IMG/VR virus record: IMGVR_UViG_3300036398_003978
Span: 1-38,136 of that record
DNA: 38,136 nt
Source of the DNA: a virus
Reading direction: 5' to 3' (one strand)
The translations under genes were made by a program, and so were the position numbers. The notes beneath the pieces are model-generated. The model saw only the letters and a list, made by a program, of their open reading frames with translations. It did not search any database and had not been told where the DNA came from. How positions within the stretch are numbered: the first letter of the stretch is position 1; every line of letters begins with the position of its first letter. Positions 23,286 through 32,909 of this stretch are shown here, piece by piece.

Positions 23286-24569
23286 TTATTCCAAGTTCAA
23301 TATTTTCGATTTAATAATTGGGTTATTTACTTGTAAAAAAGGCACTACTTCTACTAATTTTTTAATATCAATTTGAACATCACCAAGTTCATATTGACCA
23401 GCTGCATTTTCTTTTAATATTTTTGTCAAATGAAATATATATTCTAAAAATGTACCAATATTTTGCGTAGAATTTATAGTAATTTTAACATTATAATCGG
23501 TTGGTTCACCAACAAAATATATTTTATCGTAATTTGTTTTGTTGTAATATTCTTTGGATTTATCCCAGTCATCTAATTCAAAACCATATAATTCATTTGC
23601 ATAATTATGCTCTGACTTAATCTTATCTAATATTTTTTCTTTAATTTCATGTGTTGATACCCACATTCTGCTACCAAATGGTTCTATATCATATGCCAAT
23701 TTTATTAATTCATATAAATCCCCTTTTACCACAAAATCAATATCATATTTAAATGGTAACTTTTTAATATGATTAAACGAACCCCATTTACGAAAAAAAT
23801 GTCTCATTTCAACCTGATCTGCTAAATTTTGTAATTCAACTCTTTTTTGTGCTTTTTCGTTATTAATATCAAACCAATTTTTTCCACGAGATGATACGCA
23901 AGTAAAATGATAAACATTTGCATTATAAGTTTGTTTTATTTTAATACCTAAATGTAATGCTCGTTGTACAATATCGGAATCACATCGTGATCTTCTAAAA
24001 ATTGTATCATATCCACCCAATTTATCCCAAGTTTGCTTGTGTACTGTGAATGGTGCGAAAAAATAATCAATTAATTTATCTGATTTGATTGTATTAGCAT
24101 ATGATAAAAATTCATCCCATTTAAATTCTTCTGGTGATAATCCAAAATTCATTGTAAATGTGGTATCAGATGGCGAATGTAATGGTGGTTCAATTCGTGT
24201 AGAACTTAATATCATATTCTCTTCCAAATGTTTTAATATTTCCGTATCATAGTTTTTTGATATAACCATATCATTTTGCAAATAGCTAACTATATCGTGC
24301 TTTGCCATTTTTATAATTAAATTCGAGTTTATTTCAGGCCCAAGCACAGGAATTACTTTATGTGTTATTATTGTTAAATCTTTAAACTCATTTTTAATAC
24401 TCCTTAAATATTCTAATACACCATCAGTATCTTTATCAATAAAAACTAATATCTCATGATAATCATTTTCAAGATTTTCTTTTAATGATTTTAAAAGTAA
24501 TTTGGTATGAGACAGTGTGTCCGGCCCAACATTAGTTGCAAATGTTATTTTTTTGGCATTATTTATCAT
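23286..24569 (-). CDS. Glycosyltransferase family 2-like
   Basis: 427 residues. The N-terminal part is a GT-A fold: KITFATNVGPDTLSHTKLLLKSL, then VSYLQNDMVISKNY with N-D-M at the DxD position, a DKLGGYDTIFRRSRCDSDIVQRALHLG acceptor region and NANVYHFTC, all as in phage and bacterial GT2 enzymes. The C-terminal 150 residues have no recognised domain. It is the last gene of the glycan island, followed by the 118-base gap. Donor and acceptor unknown. No Shine-Dalgarno is seen. Confidence 0.8.
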   Translation of the reverse strand: MINNAKKITFATNVGPDTLSHTKLLLKSLKENLENDYHEILVFIDKDTDGVLEYLRSIKNEFKDLTIITHKVIPVLGPEINSNLIIKMAKHDIVSYLQNDMVISKNYDTEILKHLEENMILSSTRIEPPLHSPSDTTFTMNFGLSPEEFKWDEFLSYANTIKSDKLIDYFFAPFTVHKQTWDKLGGYDTIFRRSRCDSDIVQRALHLGIKIKQTYNANVYHFTCVSSRGKNWFDINNEKAQKRVELQNLADQVEMRHFFRKWGSFNHIKKLPFKYDIDFVVKGDLYELIKLAYDIEPFGSRMWVSTHEIKEKILDKIKSEHNYANELYGFELDDWDKSKEYYNKTNYDKIYFVGEPTDYNVKITINSTQNIGTFLEYIFHLTKILKENAAGQYELGDVQIDIKKLVEVVPFLQVNNPIIKSKILNLE

Positions 24570-24589
24570 ATACTGTTATAATTTTACAA

Positions 24590-25228
24590 TTAACTATGTA
24601 TAAATATTTTATCCACGCCATATTCATCTATTTGAATATATCCAATTTCTTTTAAAAAAACCAATATTTCTTCAGAAGTATTATTATATCTATTTAACCA
24701 TTTTTCACAAAATTCAATACACAGTGCTGGTTTGTATTTTTTAATAGTTTCAACAGCACCCAATAAAGCGTTTAATTCATACCCTTCTACATCCAATTGT
24801 ATTAAATCACATTCTGGTAGGTTTAGACTATCAATTGATAGTAGTGGCAAATATCCATCTCCACAAATATGAACCCCTCCAGTATCATGTGGTCTATCAG
24901 CACGAACCAATTGCTGTGTTTGTGTGGTCCCAGTTGATTTACCTAAACAGGCCTGCATTTTAAACACATTTTCAGAAGAAATATTTTGTGTTAAGCAATA
25001 AAAATTTATTGGGTCTGGTTCGAATGTGTATATAAAATTAAAGTGATTAACAAAAGTATTGAGTAATAATCCACAATTTCCTCCTGCTTGTATCATTACA
25101 TTGGTTTTCTTTAAATGCGGAAGTATATGATTTACCAAATCTAAATACTCATTCTGACCCTCCCAGCTTTTTTCATCGGCAGATGGCCATACCCACTTTT
25201 CATTTTTAATAGTTGTTAAGTGTTTCAT
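24590..25228 (-). CDS. FkbM-family methyltransferase
   Basis: 212 residues. The SAM site is MIQAGGNCGLLLNTF (motif I; usual D/E-x-G-x-x-x-G), FEPDPINFYCLTQNI (motif II), then LPECDLIQLDVEGYELNALLGA, the FkbM family's D-V-E-G-x-E signature, and KPALCIEFCEKW. FkbM enzymes methylate hydroxyl groups of sugars or polyketides. In this island it would decorate a glycan. The start overlaps the SDR gene by 23 bases. Confidence 0.88.
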   Translation of the reverse strand: MKHLTTIKNEKWVWPSADEKSWEGQNEYLDLVNHILPHLKKTNVMIQAGGNCGLLLNTFVNHFNFIYTFEPDPINFYCLTQNISSENVFKMQACLGKSTGTTQTQQLVRADRPHDTGGVHICGDGYLPLLSIDSLNLPECDLIQLDVEGYELNALLGAVETIKKYKPALCIEFCEKWLNRYNNTSEEILVFLKEIGYIQIDEYGVDKIFIHS

Positions 25229-26072
25229 GTTTTTTATAATAATTTATTGTTTTAATTAATCCATCTTTTAATCCTATTAGTTTTTTTATATTACTAATTT
25301 TTTTTATTTTCTTATTATTTCCACATATAATAGGCGATGTTAAATTTCTGCTTGGCATGGAGTTAAAAGTAATATTATCATTACTATCCATTAATTCACA
25401 TATTTTATATATCACATCTCTGAGATTGTATTGATTACCTGAACAGAGATTATATATACCATCAATTCTATCATTAATCACCAATGCGTATAAATAATTA
25501 GTAAAGTCGCTTATATAAAGATAATCTATTATTTTATCACAACTATCTAATTCTAATTTCTCATTGTTTATAATCGTATTTATTACTTTTGGAATTAATC
25601 TTGTAGATACATCACCTGGCCCATATATATAACAAGGCCTAACCCATACCCATTTTATATCAAATTTTTCACATAATATTTTACTATAGTTTTTAAATGT
25701 ATATTTAGATAACCCATATAAATTATTTGGATGTTCTTTATCTGTTTCTATTGCTGGTTTTTTTAAAGTTCCATATTCTGAAAAACTACCTATCCCAATA
25801 AATTTTGGTTTTTTTTGCAATTCATTTAGAATATTTAATAATTCAATACCATTGGCTACATTATCAAATTGTTTTATATCATTTATACTTTCATACTTAT
25901 TCCCGCCATCCCAAGAAAAATGAACAACAATTTCAGGACAAAACTTTAATATTTTTTCACGAACATTTTGTGTATTCCTTAATATTAAGCAAATTTGATG
26001 ATTTTCATTTTGTAATTTATTTACAAAATCTGAGCCTAAGAATCCATTTCCACCTGTAACTAATATTTTCAT
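25206..26072 (-). CDS. NAD-dependent sugar epimerase/dehydratase (extended SDR)
   Basis: 288 residues. NAD motif GGNGFLG at 7-13, a Ser in GIGSFSEYG, catalytic YGLSKYT (Y-x-x-x-K), and PCYIYGPGD, as in the WcaG/GalE-like nucleotide-sugar family. Reaction not determinable. Its ATG overlaps the next SDR gene (4 bases), so the two neighbouring reductases are likely co-translated. Confidence 0.85.
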   Translation of the reverse strand: MKILVTGGNGFLGSDFVNKLQNENHQICLILRNTQNVREKILKFCPEIVVHFSWDGGNKYESINDIKQFDNVANGIELLNILNELQKKPKFIGIGSFSEYGTLKKPAIETDKEHPNNLYGLSKYTFKNYSKILCEKFDIKWVWVRPCYIYGPGDVSTRLIPKVINTIINNEKLELDSCDKIIDYLYISDFTNYLYALVINDRIDGIYNLCSGNQYNLRDVIYKICELMDSNDNITFNSMPSRNLTSPIICGNNKKIKKISNIKKLIGLKDGLIKTINYYKKHETLNNY

Positions 26073-26839
26073 TTTAATTTATTATAAGTTTCTATAATTC
26101 CTTGAGTTAATCCTATATATTTTAATCCATATGGGGCATTTAATTTTGATTCATAATCTTCACTTAAAGATGTGTCCATATATATAGGAACTTTATAATC
26201 TTCTAACTCATTTATAATATTAGCTATGTCTAACAATGAAGTTGAATTTACATATGCACAATTACTTTCTTTTAATAAAGAACTTGAAGAAGATTGAATA
26301 TAATGATTAACTAATGTTACTAAATCTTCCATGTAAAAAAAAGACATTTTTTTATTTTGCACCAACATTGGTTCTTTATTTATATATCTTTTGATATTGG
26401 ATTTGATAAATCTAGTATCTAACTCATTTTCATCAAACACCGCATATATTCGTATATTATAAAAATCATCTATTTCAGAAATCGATTTTGCTATAACTCT
26501 TTTACTTAATCCGTATGGGGATTCAGGGCTATGTATTTCTGCTCCCGAACCAAAGTGAATTAGTTTTCCAAATCTATCATTACAATTTAATAAATTATAA
26601 TACATTTTAAGATTATTATCCATATCCCCAAATGTATCTGTTTTTAATCTACTACCACCAGTTACGGCACAGTGTATAACAACATCAAAATATGTATGTT
26701 TAAGATAGGAATCTAATAATTTATAGTTAGTTAAATCAAAGTTTTTCCTACCAATGGCAGTTATATTATATTTGTCTTTTAATGATTCATATAAACTTTT
26801 AGCTATATAACCATCTTCACCAGTAATTAATATTTTCAT
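26069..26839 (-). CDS. NAD-dependent epimerase, RfbD/GDP-sugar reductase-like
   Basis: 256 residues, at the short end for the family. The nucleotide-binding loop is GEDGYIA (7-13), a variant of GxxGxxG; SGAEIHSPESPYGLSKR holds the catalytic Tyr-x-x-x-Lys. It lacks the long insert of dehydratases, so a 4-ketoreductase or epimerase acting on a product of the RmlB-like enzyme fits. It follows the aldolase with a 4-base overlap. Confidence 0.78.
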   Translation of the reverse strand: MKILITGEDGYIAKSLYESLKDKYNITAIGRKNFDLTNYKLLDSYLKHTYFDVVIHCAVTGGSRLKTDTFGDMDNNLKMYYNLLNCNDRFGKLIHFGSGAEIHSPESPYGLSKRVIAKSISEIDDFYNIRIYAVFDENELDTRFIKSNIKRYINKEPMLVQNKKMSFFYMEDLVTLVNHYIQSSSSSLLKESNCAYVNSTSLLDIANIINELEDYKVPIYMDTSLSEDYESKLNAPYGLKYIGLTQGIIETYNKLK

Positions 26840-27834
26840 ATATTATTAAATTTTTGGGCTATTTCTAAAATTAAATCTTCTTGACCAGCAACCAACTTTC
26901 TATTTCCAAGTTCAAAAATTAAAGATGAATATTCTATGTTGTATAATTTAGAGGCCTTAATAATTGGTTTTTCAAACCCAGAAAATAATTTATTTAATCC
27001 CGTTAATACATTAATTGGTGATATTGAAGGTGCTTCTGGGATTAGATAGTTCATTACATTATCTGCTTCTTTAATGGTTTGTTTAAAATTAATATTTGTT
27101 TTAAAACCGCTTTGTTCTAGTACTGGAATTAGTATTTCCAAAGCAGCGTTTCCTGCGCCAGCACCAAAACCTCTAATACATGCATCAAGTAAGTCTGCAC
27201 CACTTTGCACAGCTATTAATGAATTAGATATAGCACATCCTAAATTATTATGAGCGTGAAACCCAATCTTTATGTTTATATTTTCTTTTAAAGATAATAT
27301 TCGTTCTTTAACATCCAGTGGTAAATAAGTACCCGTTGAATCCATTATTATAATGGCCTCAGCCCCATAACTTTCCATTATTTTAGATTGTTCTACTAAT
27401 TTTTTAGTATCAATTAAAGCACTCATCATTAAAACCCCATACACCTCTTTGCCGGTTTTTGCCAAAAACTCTATATGAGATTTTGATAAAGTGGCTTCAG
27501 TACAATGAGTAGCAACTCTAAAAACATCCACCCCATAATCAATAGCTTTTTTTGCATCATCAATTGTAGATAACCCCGGAATAGTGTGAACACCGAGCTT
27601 ACTATTTTTTAAAAATTTTTTAGCAGTAGTAAGTATTTCTTTATCTGTATTTGGTGATTTTCCTATTAACAATGAAGAAGCGGATAATCCATTCCCATGA
27701 CCCACTTCTACTATAGGAATTCCGGCGTTATCGGCAAACTTACAATATTTTTCTATGCTATCTAAACTTATAGTGTGTTTAACACTATGATTCCCATCTC
27801 TAAGACTGGAATCTGTTATTAATACGTCTTTCAT
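26836..27834 (-). CDS. 4-hydroxy-2-oxovalerate aldolase-like (MhpE/DmpG family)
   Basis: 332 residues, the size of DmpG/MhpE. DRE-TIM metallolyase motifs: DSSLRDGNH at 8-16 with R12 and D13, VEVGHGNGLSASS, KLGVHTIPG, and the metal-binding GFHAHNNLG with H193, H195. Members cleave 4-hydroxy-2-oxovalerate to pyruvate and acetaldehyde and partner with an acylating aldehyde dehydrogenase, whose gene is directly upstream (one-base overlap at 27834). Within a glycan island the pair may feed pyruvate or acyl-CoA into sugar chemistry, or act on a sugar-derived keto acid. Confidence 0.9.
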   Translation of the reverse strand: MKDVLITDSSLRDGNHSVKHTISLDSIEKYCKFADNAGIPIVEVGHGNGLSASSLLIGKSPNTDKEILTTAKKFLKNSKLGVHTIPGLSTIDDAKKAIDYGVDVFRVATHCTEATLSKSHIEFLAKTGKEVYGVLMMSALIDTKKLVEQSKIMESYGAEAIIIMDSTGTYLPLDVKERILSLKENINIKIGFHAHNNLGCAISNSLIAVQSGADLLDACIRGFGAGAGNAALEILIPVLEQSGFKTNINFKQTIKEADNVMNYLIPEAPSISPINVLTGLNKLFSGFEKPIIKASKLYNIEYSSLIFELGNRKLVAGQEDLILEIAQKFNNI

Positions 27835-28688
27835 TATTTAACTAATTTTTCGGTTATTTTTATAGCAGCGCAATTTATTATATCTAAATTTCCAGCATAT
27901 TCTGGTAGGTAGTCACCACTACCCCTAACTCTGATGCTCATAACTATAATTCCATTTTCTTCTGTTGGTGGTAAGATTAATTCATAATGGGGTATATATT
28001 TTTTTAATTCTTCTATTTTTTCTGTAATTTTCTCAATTAAACCATTAAAATTAATATTTTTTGATTTAACAAACATAGTAGTTTGCATATCAACACATGG
28101 TTCAGCGGGATTCAAGTTTAAAATTACTTTTGTATTATCACAGTTTGTAAATTGATTGATGGCTTTTTGTGTAGTTTTTATATAATTATCTATGTTTATT
28201 CTAGTAGCCATACCAGCACTTTTAGATGCTATTTGGGATACAATTTCTATATATTCAATTCCACTGCAATATTTAGATAGTAAATACAACATAGGAATAG
28301 AGGCTTGCCCACCACAAGTAATCATATTAACATTACTTTCATTTAAAATAATATCCCCATTTACATCAGGCACACACATTGGACCTACTTTAGCTGGAGT
28401 TAAATCCACTACTTTAATTCCCTGATTTTTGAAAATTATGGAATGTTGTATCGCATCTTCAGCATTGGTACAATCATATACGATGTCGCAACAATTGGGG
28501 TTATTAATAAAATAATTAATTCCTTCATTAGTTACATTAATTCCTTTGGCTTTAGCAATTTCAATTCCATCCGAATCTAATCTTCTTCCGGCAAATACAA
28601 CAAGTTCAATAAAATTTGTTTTAAGAATTTTAAGAAGTAAATCAGTACCTATGTTTCCTGTGCCTAGTATAGCAGCTTTTATTTTCAT
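27834..28688 (-). CDS. Acylating acetaldehyde dehydrogenase-like (MhpF/DmpF family)
   Basis: 284 residues. The NAD site is GTGNIGTDLL at 9-18, and the catalytic Cys is C125 in MITCGGQAS, the context typical of MhpF. AGMATRINIDNYI follows. In known systems it channels acetaldehyde from the aldolase and makes acetyl-CoA with NAD. The two genes are adjacent and overlap by one base, so a complex of the DmpFG kind is expected. Length is slightly short of family norms (about 310). Confidence 0.88.
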   Translation of the reverse strand: MKIKAAILGTGNIGTDLLLKILKTNFIELVVFAGRRLDSDGIEIAKAKGINVTNEGINYFINNPNCCDIVYDCTNAEDAIQHSIIFKNQGIKVVDLTPAKVGPMCVPDVNGDIILNESNVNMITCGGQASIPMLYLLSKYCSGIEYIEIVSQIASKSAGMATRINIDNYIKTTQKAINQFTNCDNTKVILNLNPAEPCVDMQTTMFVKSKNINFNGLIEKITEKIEELKKYIPHYELILPPTEENGIIVMSIRVRGSGDYLPEYAGNLDIINCAAIKITEKLVK

Positions 28689-30436
28689 CTTATTATATGT
28701 TCACTTTGTTTATTAATACCACTAATCATAGCTTCTTTTATTTCATTCAAGGATAGTAAAGGAGACATTTCTTCTAATAACCCTGCTTTAATACTATTAT
28801 CATTTTGCTTTATACCCCGTACTTTAGGAATAAATTCTTGCTCAGGATTCATAAATACTTCCATTATAGCTTGTCCTTCATACTTTATAAAATCATCTAT
28901 TTTATCATCTGTGAAGTACTCATAATCAAAAGCCATAGCTATTTTTTTATAATCAGGAAGTTCAACTCCCGTATTTTTATCTACACATGTTTTGTGGTTT
29001 TGAAATAGCATTTTTTGCGTATGTTTTATCATTAAATAACCATCATTATTAAAAATAATAATTTTAACTGGTAAGTTAAATGTTTTTATAGTTTGAAGTT
29101 CTTGTAAATTCATCATCATACCACCATCGCAATTAAGACACAAAACGGGATTATTCCCAAACCCAGCACCAACGGCTGCTGCTAATCCATAACCCATTTC
29201 TCCCAATCCTAACGAAGTAAACATTTTTTGGTTAGATTTAATATTAAAACCATAAAACCCACTCAGCAAAGCAGTGCCCATATCGGTAACAATCGTATAA
29301 TTATCAGGCCATACTTTTGATAGTTTATCAATAAAAGTATATGAATTTTTAGGGTCTAATAAATGCTCTTTCATTATTATTGGATAATCTGCTTTTATTT
29401 TATTGCAATATTCTCTCCAATTTTGTATATTTAATTTAATATTAGATTTTAATTGAATAAGTCCTTTTAAAATAAGATTAACATCTATATTATAATTTTT
29501 TCCTTTAAATTTTTTAGTTTCGGTAGTATCTATATCAATATGAATTATTTCAGCATTGGGGGCAAAGTTTTCTCTTGAATATCCCGTTTGAAGTAATGAT
29601 AATCTGCTACCAAATACTATAATTAAATCACTATTTTGGACAATGAAATTAGAAGCTCTTTGTCCTTGTACTCCTGGTCTTCCAAAATTATTTTGGTTAC
29701 TTGTTTCTAATAAATCTATGGCAGACCAACTTAATACTGTTGGGATTTGGTGGGTTTCAATAAAGTTTTTAAACAACTTTTCAGAATTGGATAATTTTAC
29801 CCCATGCCCCCCTAAAATTAAAGGTTTTTTTGCTTTATTAAGTTTTTTAATTATATATTCCACCTCTTTAATTGGTATTTCTTTCTCCACATTTAGGATG
29901 GTAAAATCTTCAAAATGCACATTTTGGGATTGAGTATCAAATGGAATTTCCAAATAAATAGGGCCGGGTCTTCCACTAGTAGTAATATTAGAAGCTAATG
30001 ATAATGTTTTAAATATATTTTCTTTGGTTATGCGAACTGATAATTTTGTGTGGTTTTTATATGTTTTTACAGAATCATACCCTTGAATACCATACATTCT
30101 CATATTTTTATATTCATCAATATAGTATGTTTGTTCCTGACCAGCAATTATAATTCCCGGAATAGAATCGGCCCAATTTGATAAAATACCGGTGAATGCA
30201 TTAGATGAACCTCCTCCTGCTGTTACTAATGCGGCTGATAATTGGCCTGTTGTTCTGTAATAAGCCCCCATAGCCATTACTGCAGCTTGTTCATGATGAG
30301 TGGGGATTAGTTTAATTTTTTTATTTCTACTAATAGAATCAAAAATATGAGAATTAGCAGAACCTATTATACCAAAAACTACTTTAATGTTATTTTTAAT
30401 TAAAAAATTAACTATAACATCGCTTATTTTTACCAT
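28685..30436 (-). CDS. Thiamine diphosphate-dependent enzyme, acetolactate synthase-like
   Basis: 583 residues, three-domain ThDP enzyme of the IlvB/YerE type. E49 in THHEQAAVMAMGAYY activates the cofactor; SGRPGPIYLEIPFD closes the first domain; the central domain has GGHGVKL and HIDIDTTE; the ThDP motif is CDGGMMMNLQEL at 436-447 (usual G-D-G-x-x-x-N, here C-D-G). Such enzymes decarboxylate pyruvate and transfer the two-carbon unit; YerE adds it to a 4-keto sugar to make a branched sugar. Adjacent aldolase, dehydrogenase and RmlB-like genes make that role attractive. Confidence 0.88.
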   Translation of the reverse strand: MVKISDVIVNFLIKNNIKVVFGIIGSANSHIFDSISRNKKIKLIPTHHEQAAVMAMGAYYRTTGQLSAALVTAGGGSSNAFTGILSNWADSIPGIIIAGQEQTYYIDEYKNMRMYGIQGYDSVKTYKNHTKLSVRITKENIFKTLSLASNITTSGRPGPIYLEIPFDTQSQNVHFEDFTILNVEKEIPIKEVEYIIKKLNKAKKPLILGGHGVKLSNSEKLFKNFIETHQIPTVLSWSAIDLLETSNQNNFGRPGVQGQRASNFIVQNSDLIIVFGSRLSLLQTGYSRENFAPNAEIIHIDIDTTETKKFKGKNYNIDVNLILKGLIQLKSNIKLNIQNWREYCNKIKADYPIIMKEHLLDPKNSYTFIDKLSKVWPDNYTIVTDMGTALLSGFYGFNIKSNQKMFTSLGLGEMGYGLAAAVGAGFGNNPVLCLNCDGGMMMNLQELQTIKTFNLPVKIIIFNNDGYLMIKHTQKMLFQNHKTCVDKNTGVELPDYKKIAMAFDYEYFTDDKIDDFIKYEGQAIMEVFMNPEQEFIPKVRGIKQNDNSIKAGLLEEMSPLLSLNEIKEAMISGINKQSEHIIR

Positions 30437-31386
30437 ATAAATTTATCTTTATAATATTCTATAATTGTAATCAACTCATCATCAAATTGTTTTTTAGATT
30501 CCCATCCCAGCTTTTTAAGTTTAGAATCATCTAAAGCATACCTAACATCTTGTCCCGGTCTAATACACGACAAATCAACATATTTATCCAATTCTTCAAT
30601 GTTTTTATTGTACAATATACAAATCTTTTTTACAGTTTCCAAATTATTTTGTTCAAATCCCCCACAAATATTATATATTTCGTTCTTAACCCCAGATTCT
30701 ACAATTGTAATTATAGCATCAGCAGTATCTTGGGCGTGTAACCAATTTCTAATCGGTGTTCCATTATTATGTAAAGGTATTTTTTTACCTAATTTTAGGT
30801 ATTTACATGCTTTGGGAATTAATTTTTCTACATATTGCCCTATACCATAATTATTTGTTGGTCTAACTATAATATAAGGTAGATTATATGTTCTTCCCCA
30901 AGCCATAACTAACATGTCTGCTGCTGCTTTTGTTGCTGAATATGGGTTTGATGGTTTGAGTAAATCCGTTTCGGTATGCGCTCCTTCCTCTATATCACCA
31001 TAGACTTCATCGGTGCTAAAATGAAGTAGTATTGGTTTAGATACATTTTCTCCCCTATGATTTTTTATCAGTTCAAGTAAATTATGAACACCATTTATAT
31101 TAGAGTGTATAAAATCATCGCTATTTGCTATTGAATTACCTACATGGGTTTCAGCTGCGGTATTAATAACATAATCACAATCATATAAAAATTTTAAATC
31201 ATTAATATCACAATGCACGAATGAAAAATTTGGATATTTTTTAAATTCGCTTAATAAATCTTTATTTGCTGCATACGTTATTTTATCTACACCTTTAACA
31301 TACCAACCCAATTTTAAACAAGTTCTTGTTATATAAGAACCTATAAAACCTAAACATCCTGTTATATATACTACTTTTTTTGTCAT
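30430..31386 (-). CDS. dTDP-glucose 4,6-dehydratase-like (RmlB family)
   Basis: 318 residues. NAD motif TGCLGFIGS (9-17), AAETHVGNSI, catalytic STDEVYGD with T125-D126-E127, YSATKAAAD with Y149 and K153, RPTNNYGIGQY, and NNGTPIRNWLHAQDTADA, all diagnostic of RmlB-type dehydratases which make NDP-4-keto-6-deoxy sugars. The length is slightly short of RmlB (about 350). It would supply the 4-keto sugar for the reductases and the ThDP enzyme. Overlaps the ThDP gene by 7 bases and the upstream gene by one. Confidence 0.9.
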   Translation of the reverse strand: MTKKVVYITGCLGFIGSYITRTCLKLGWYVKGVDKITYAANKDLLSEFKKYPNFSFVHCDINDLKFLYDCDYVINTAAETHVGNSIANSDDFIHSNINGVHNLLELIKNHRGENVSKPILLHFSTDEVYGDIEEGAHTETDLLKPSNPYSATKAAADMLVMAWGRTYNLPYIIVRPTNNYGIGQYVEKLIPKACKYLKLGKKIPLHNNGTPIRNWLHAQDTADAIITIVESGVKNEIYNICGGFEQNNLETVKKICILYNKNIEELDKYVDLSCIRPGQDVRYALDDSKLKKLGWESKKQFDDELITIIEYYKDKFIW

Positions 31387-32060
31387 TATTTACCTTTATA
31401 TAAGTGTTCTGAAAAATCCGATGCATTAACATAATCATCATATATGTTAAACACACTTTTATATTTTGAATTTAGATTTGTACCTATCCAAAACTCACAT
31501 TGGTGCCTTTCATCAAATATCAATGGTATTTTTTTAGGATGCTGCAATTCATTAATATGTGTTGCCCTACTCCACCAAAAATTTTGTGAAAAATGGCGTA
31601 CTGGGTTGTAAATTAATTCGGCACCAACTACATCATATTCTTTAAGAAAATTTAAACTATCTTTATATTTGGTTACATTCCAATATAAGTGGTATCTACG
31701 AACATTTTCTATCCATTGATATTCTGGTACTTGTACTCCATTACTAGACCCTTTGGTATGTAAATATAAAATATTTGCATCTGGATTTTGTTTGCAATAT
31801 TCAATTATTTTATATAATGTTGGAAATTCCCATTGATGTACATTTAATCCATTATATGTTATTTTAGACTTTGGAACATCGAACGTTATATCAGAATTAC
31901 CTAATAATTCTACATTTATAGATTCAACATCTTCATATAATTTTGATTCTATAATGTAATTTGCAATTTCATTTAAAATATTTTGGCAACGATTTGTATT
32001 ATCGTACCCATTTTTATCTATAATTAAATTTGCCGCATGTATAAATACTATGTTTTTCAT
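31386..32060 (-). CDS. Putative glycosyltransferase, 224 residues
   Basis: The ATG at 32060 overlaps the fucosyltransferase stop (ATGA). The protein reads MKNIVFIHAANLI, then ILYLHTKGSSNGVQVPEYQW, ENVRRYHLYW, VGAELIYNPVRHFSQNFWWS and HQCEFWIGTN. The H-T-K-G-S-S and the Trp-rich middle recall small phage and LPS-cluster glycosyltransferases of the RgpF/DUF type. No DxD motif is obvious. Donor unknown. Confidence 0.65.
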   Translation of the reverse strand: MKNIVFIHAANLIIDKNGYDNTNRCQNILNEIANYIIESKLYEDVESINVELLGNSDITFDVPKSKITYNGLNVHQWEFPTLYKIIEYCKQNPDANILYLHTKGSSNGVQVPEYQWIENVRRYHLYWNVTKYKDSLNFLKEYDVVGAELIYNPVRHFSQNFWWSRATHINELQHPKKIPLIFDERHQCEFWIGTNLNSKYKSVFNIYDDYVNASDFSEHLYKGK

Positions 32061-32875
32061 AATGATATCCATTCTGTTGGATAATAATTTTTATTAATAA
32101 ATTGATTTGCAATATCACTTGGACCTATATAATTTTCAGGACAAACAACAATTTTGTTTGGATTCTGATTTAAGTATGCACCCCACCAACTAAATGTACT
32201 ATTTGCTATTATATTGTGATCACACAACGTCATCATGCACATATCTATATAATTTGTATTATTTTCGCTGTAAAAAACATTTTCCCCAACAATATGTTCT
32301 TTACACCAATCTATATCATCAGAAAATACTAAAAGTTTAAAATATGAAAATTTTTTTAAAAAAATTGAAATAGCATCATTATAATAATCCAAAGATAAAT
32401 TTAAAGATGATACTTGTAAATAATCACCTCTACGTACATGTAATGAAACAATTGGATATGATTCATTTTTACGAATATTTTGTATGTTTAAAATAGCTGA
32501 ATTTAAAATATGTGATTTGAATTGAAATATTTTAATTAAATCACTTTGATATTCATGCCAATAATGATATAAATGAAACCAACCATCAATATCCCAATTT
32601 TTACTGGTATCTAATGAAAATACATCTAAGTCTATTTTGATATCTTTTAAAAAAAATTTTCCATCAATTGCTGGAACATCTGATATTGAGCACCTATGAT
32701 GATTTAGTTCAAATGCATCAAATAATTTAACTCCTCTTGCATAATGAATATATTCTTCAAATAATTTGATTTCTAAATTTAATTTTTTTGATACAGCATA
32801 TAAACCGGCATACTGCCCCATTTGCGAACCGAATTGCGGTCCCATAGATAAATTTGTTTTTGTTATGTAACTCAT
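32057..32875 (-). CDS. Alpha-1,2-fucosyltransferase, GT11 family
   Basis: 272 residues. The GT11 donor-site motif HVRRGDYL lies at 146-153 (H-x-R-R-x-D), with LVFSDDIDWC, and NIIANSTFSWWGAYLN as the second conserved block; the opening MSYITKTNLSMGPQFGSQMGQYAGLYAVS fits the N-terminal G-G-x-G-N-Q element, here changed to GPQFGSQM. GT11 enzymes transfer fucose from GDP-fucose in alpha-1,2 linkage. No GDP-fucose synthesis gene was found in the window. Confidence 0.87.
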   Translation of the reverse strand: MSYITKTNLSMGPQFGSQMGQYAGLYAVSKKLNLEIKLFEEYIHYARGVKLFDAFELNHHRCSISDVPAIDGKFFLKDIKIDLDVFSLDTSKNWDIDGWFHLYHYWHEYQSDLIKIFQFKSHILNSAILNIQNIRKNESYPIVSLHVRRGDYLQVSSLNLSLDYYNDAISIFLKKFSYFKLLVFSDDIDWCKEHIVGENVFYSENNTNYIDMCMMTLCDHNIIANSTFSWWGAYLNQNPNKIVVCPENYIGPSDIANQFINKNYYPTEWISL

Positions 32876-32909
32876 TTAAGTAACTTTTTTATAATATAAA
32901 TACAATAAA

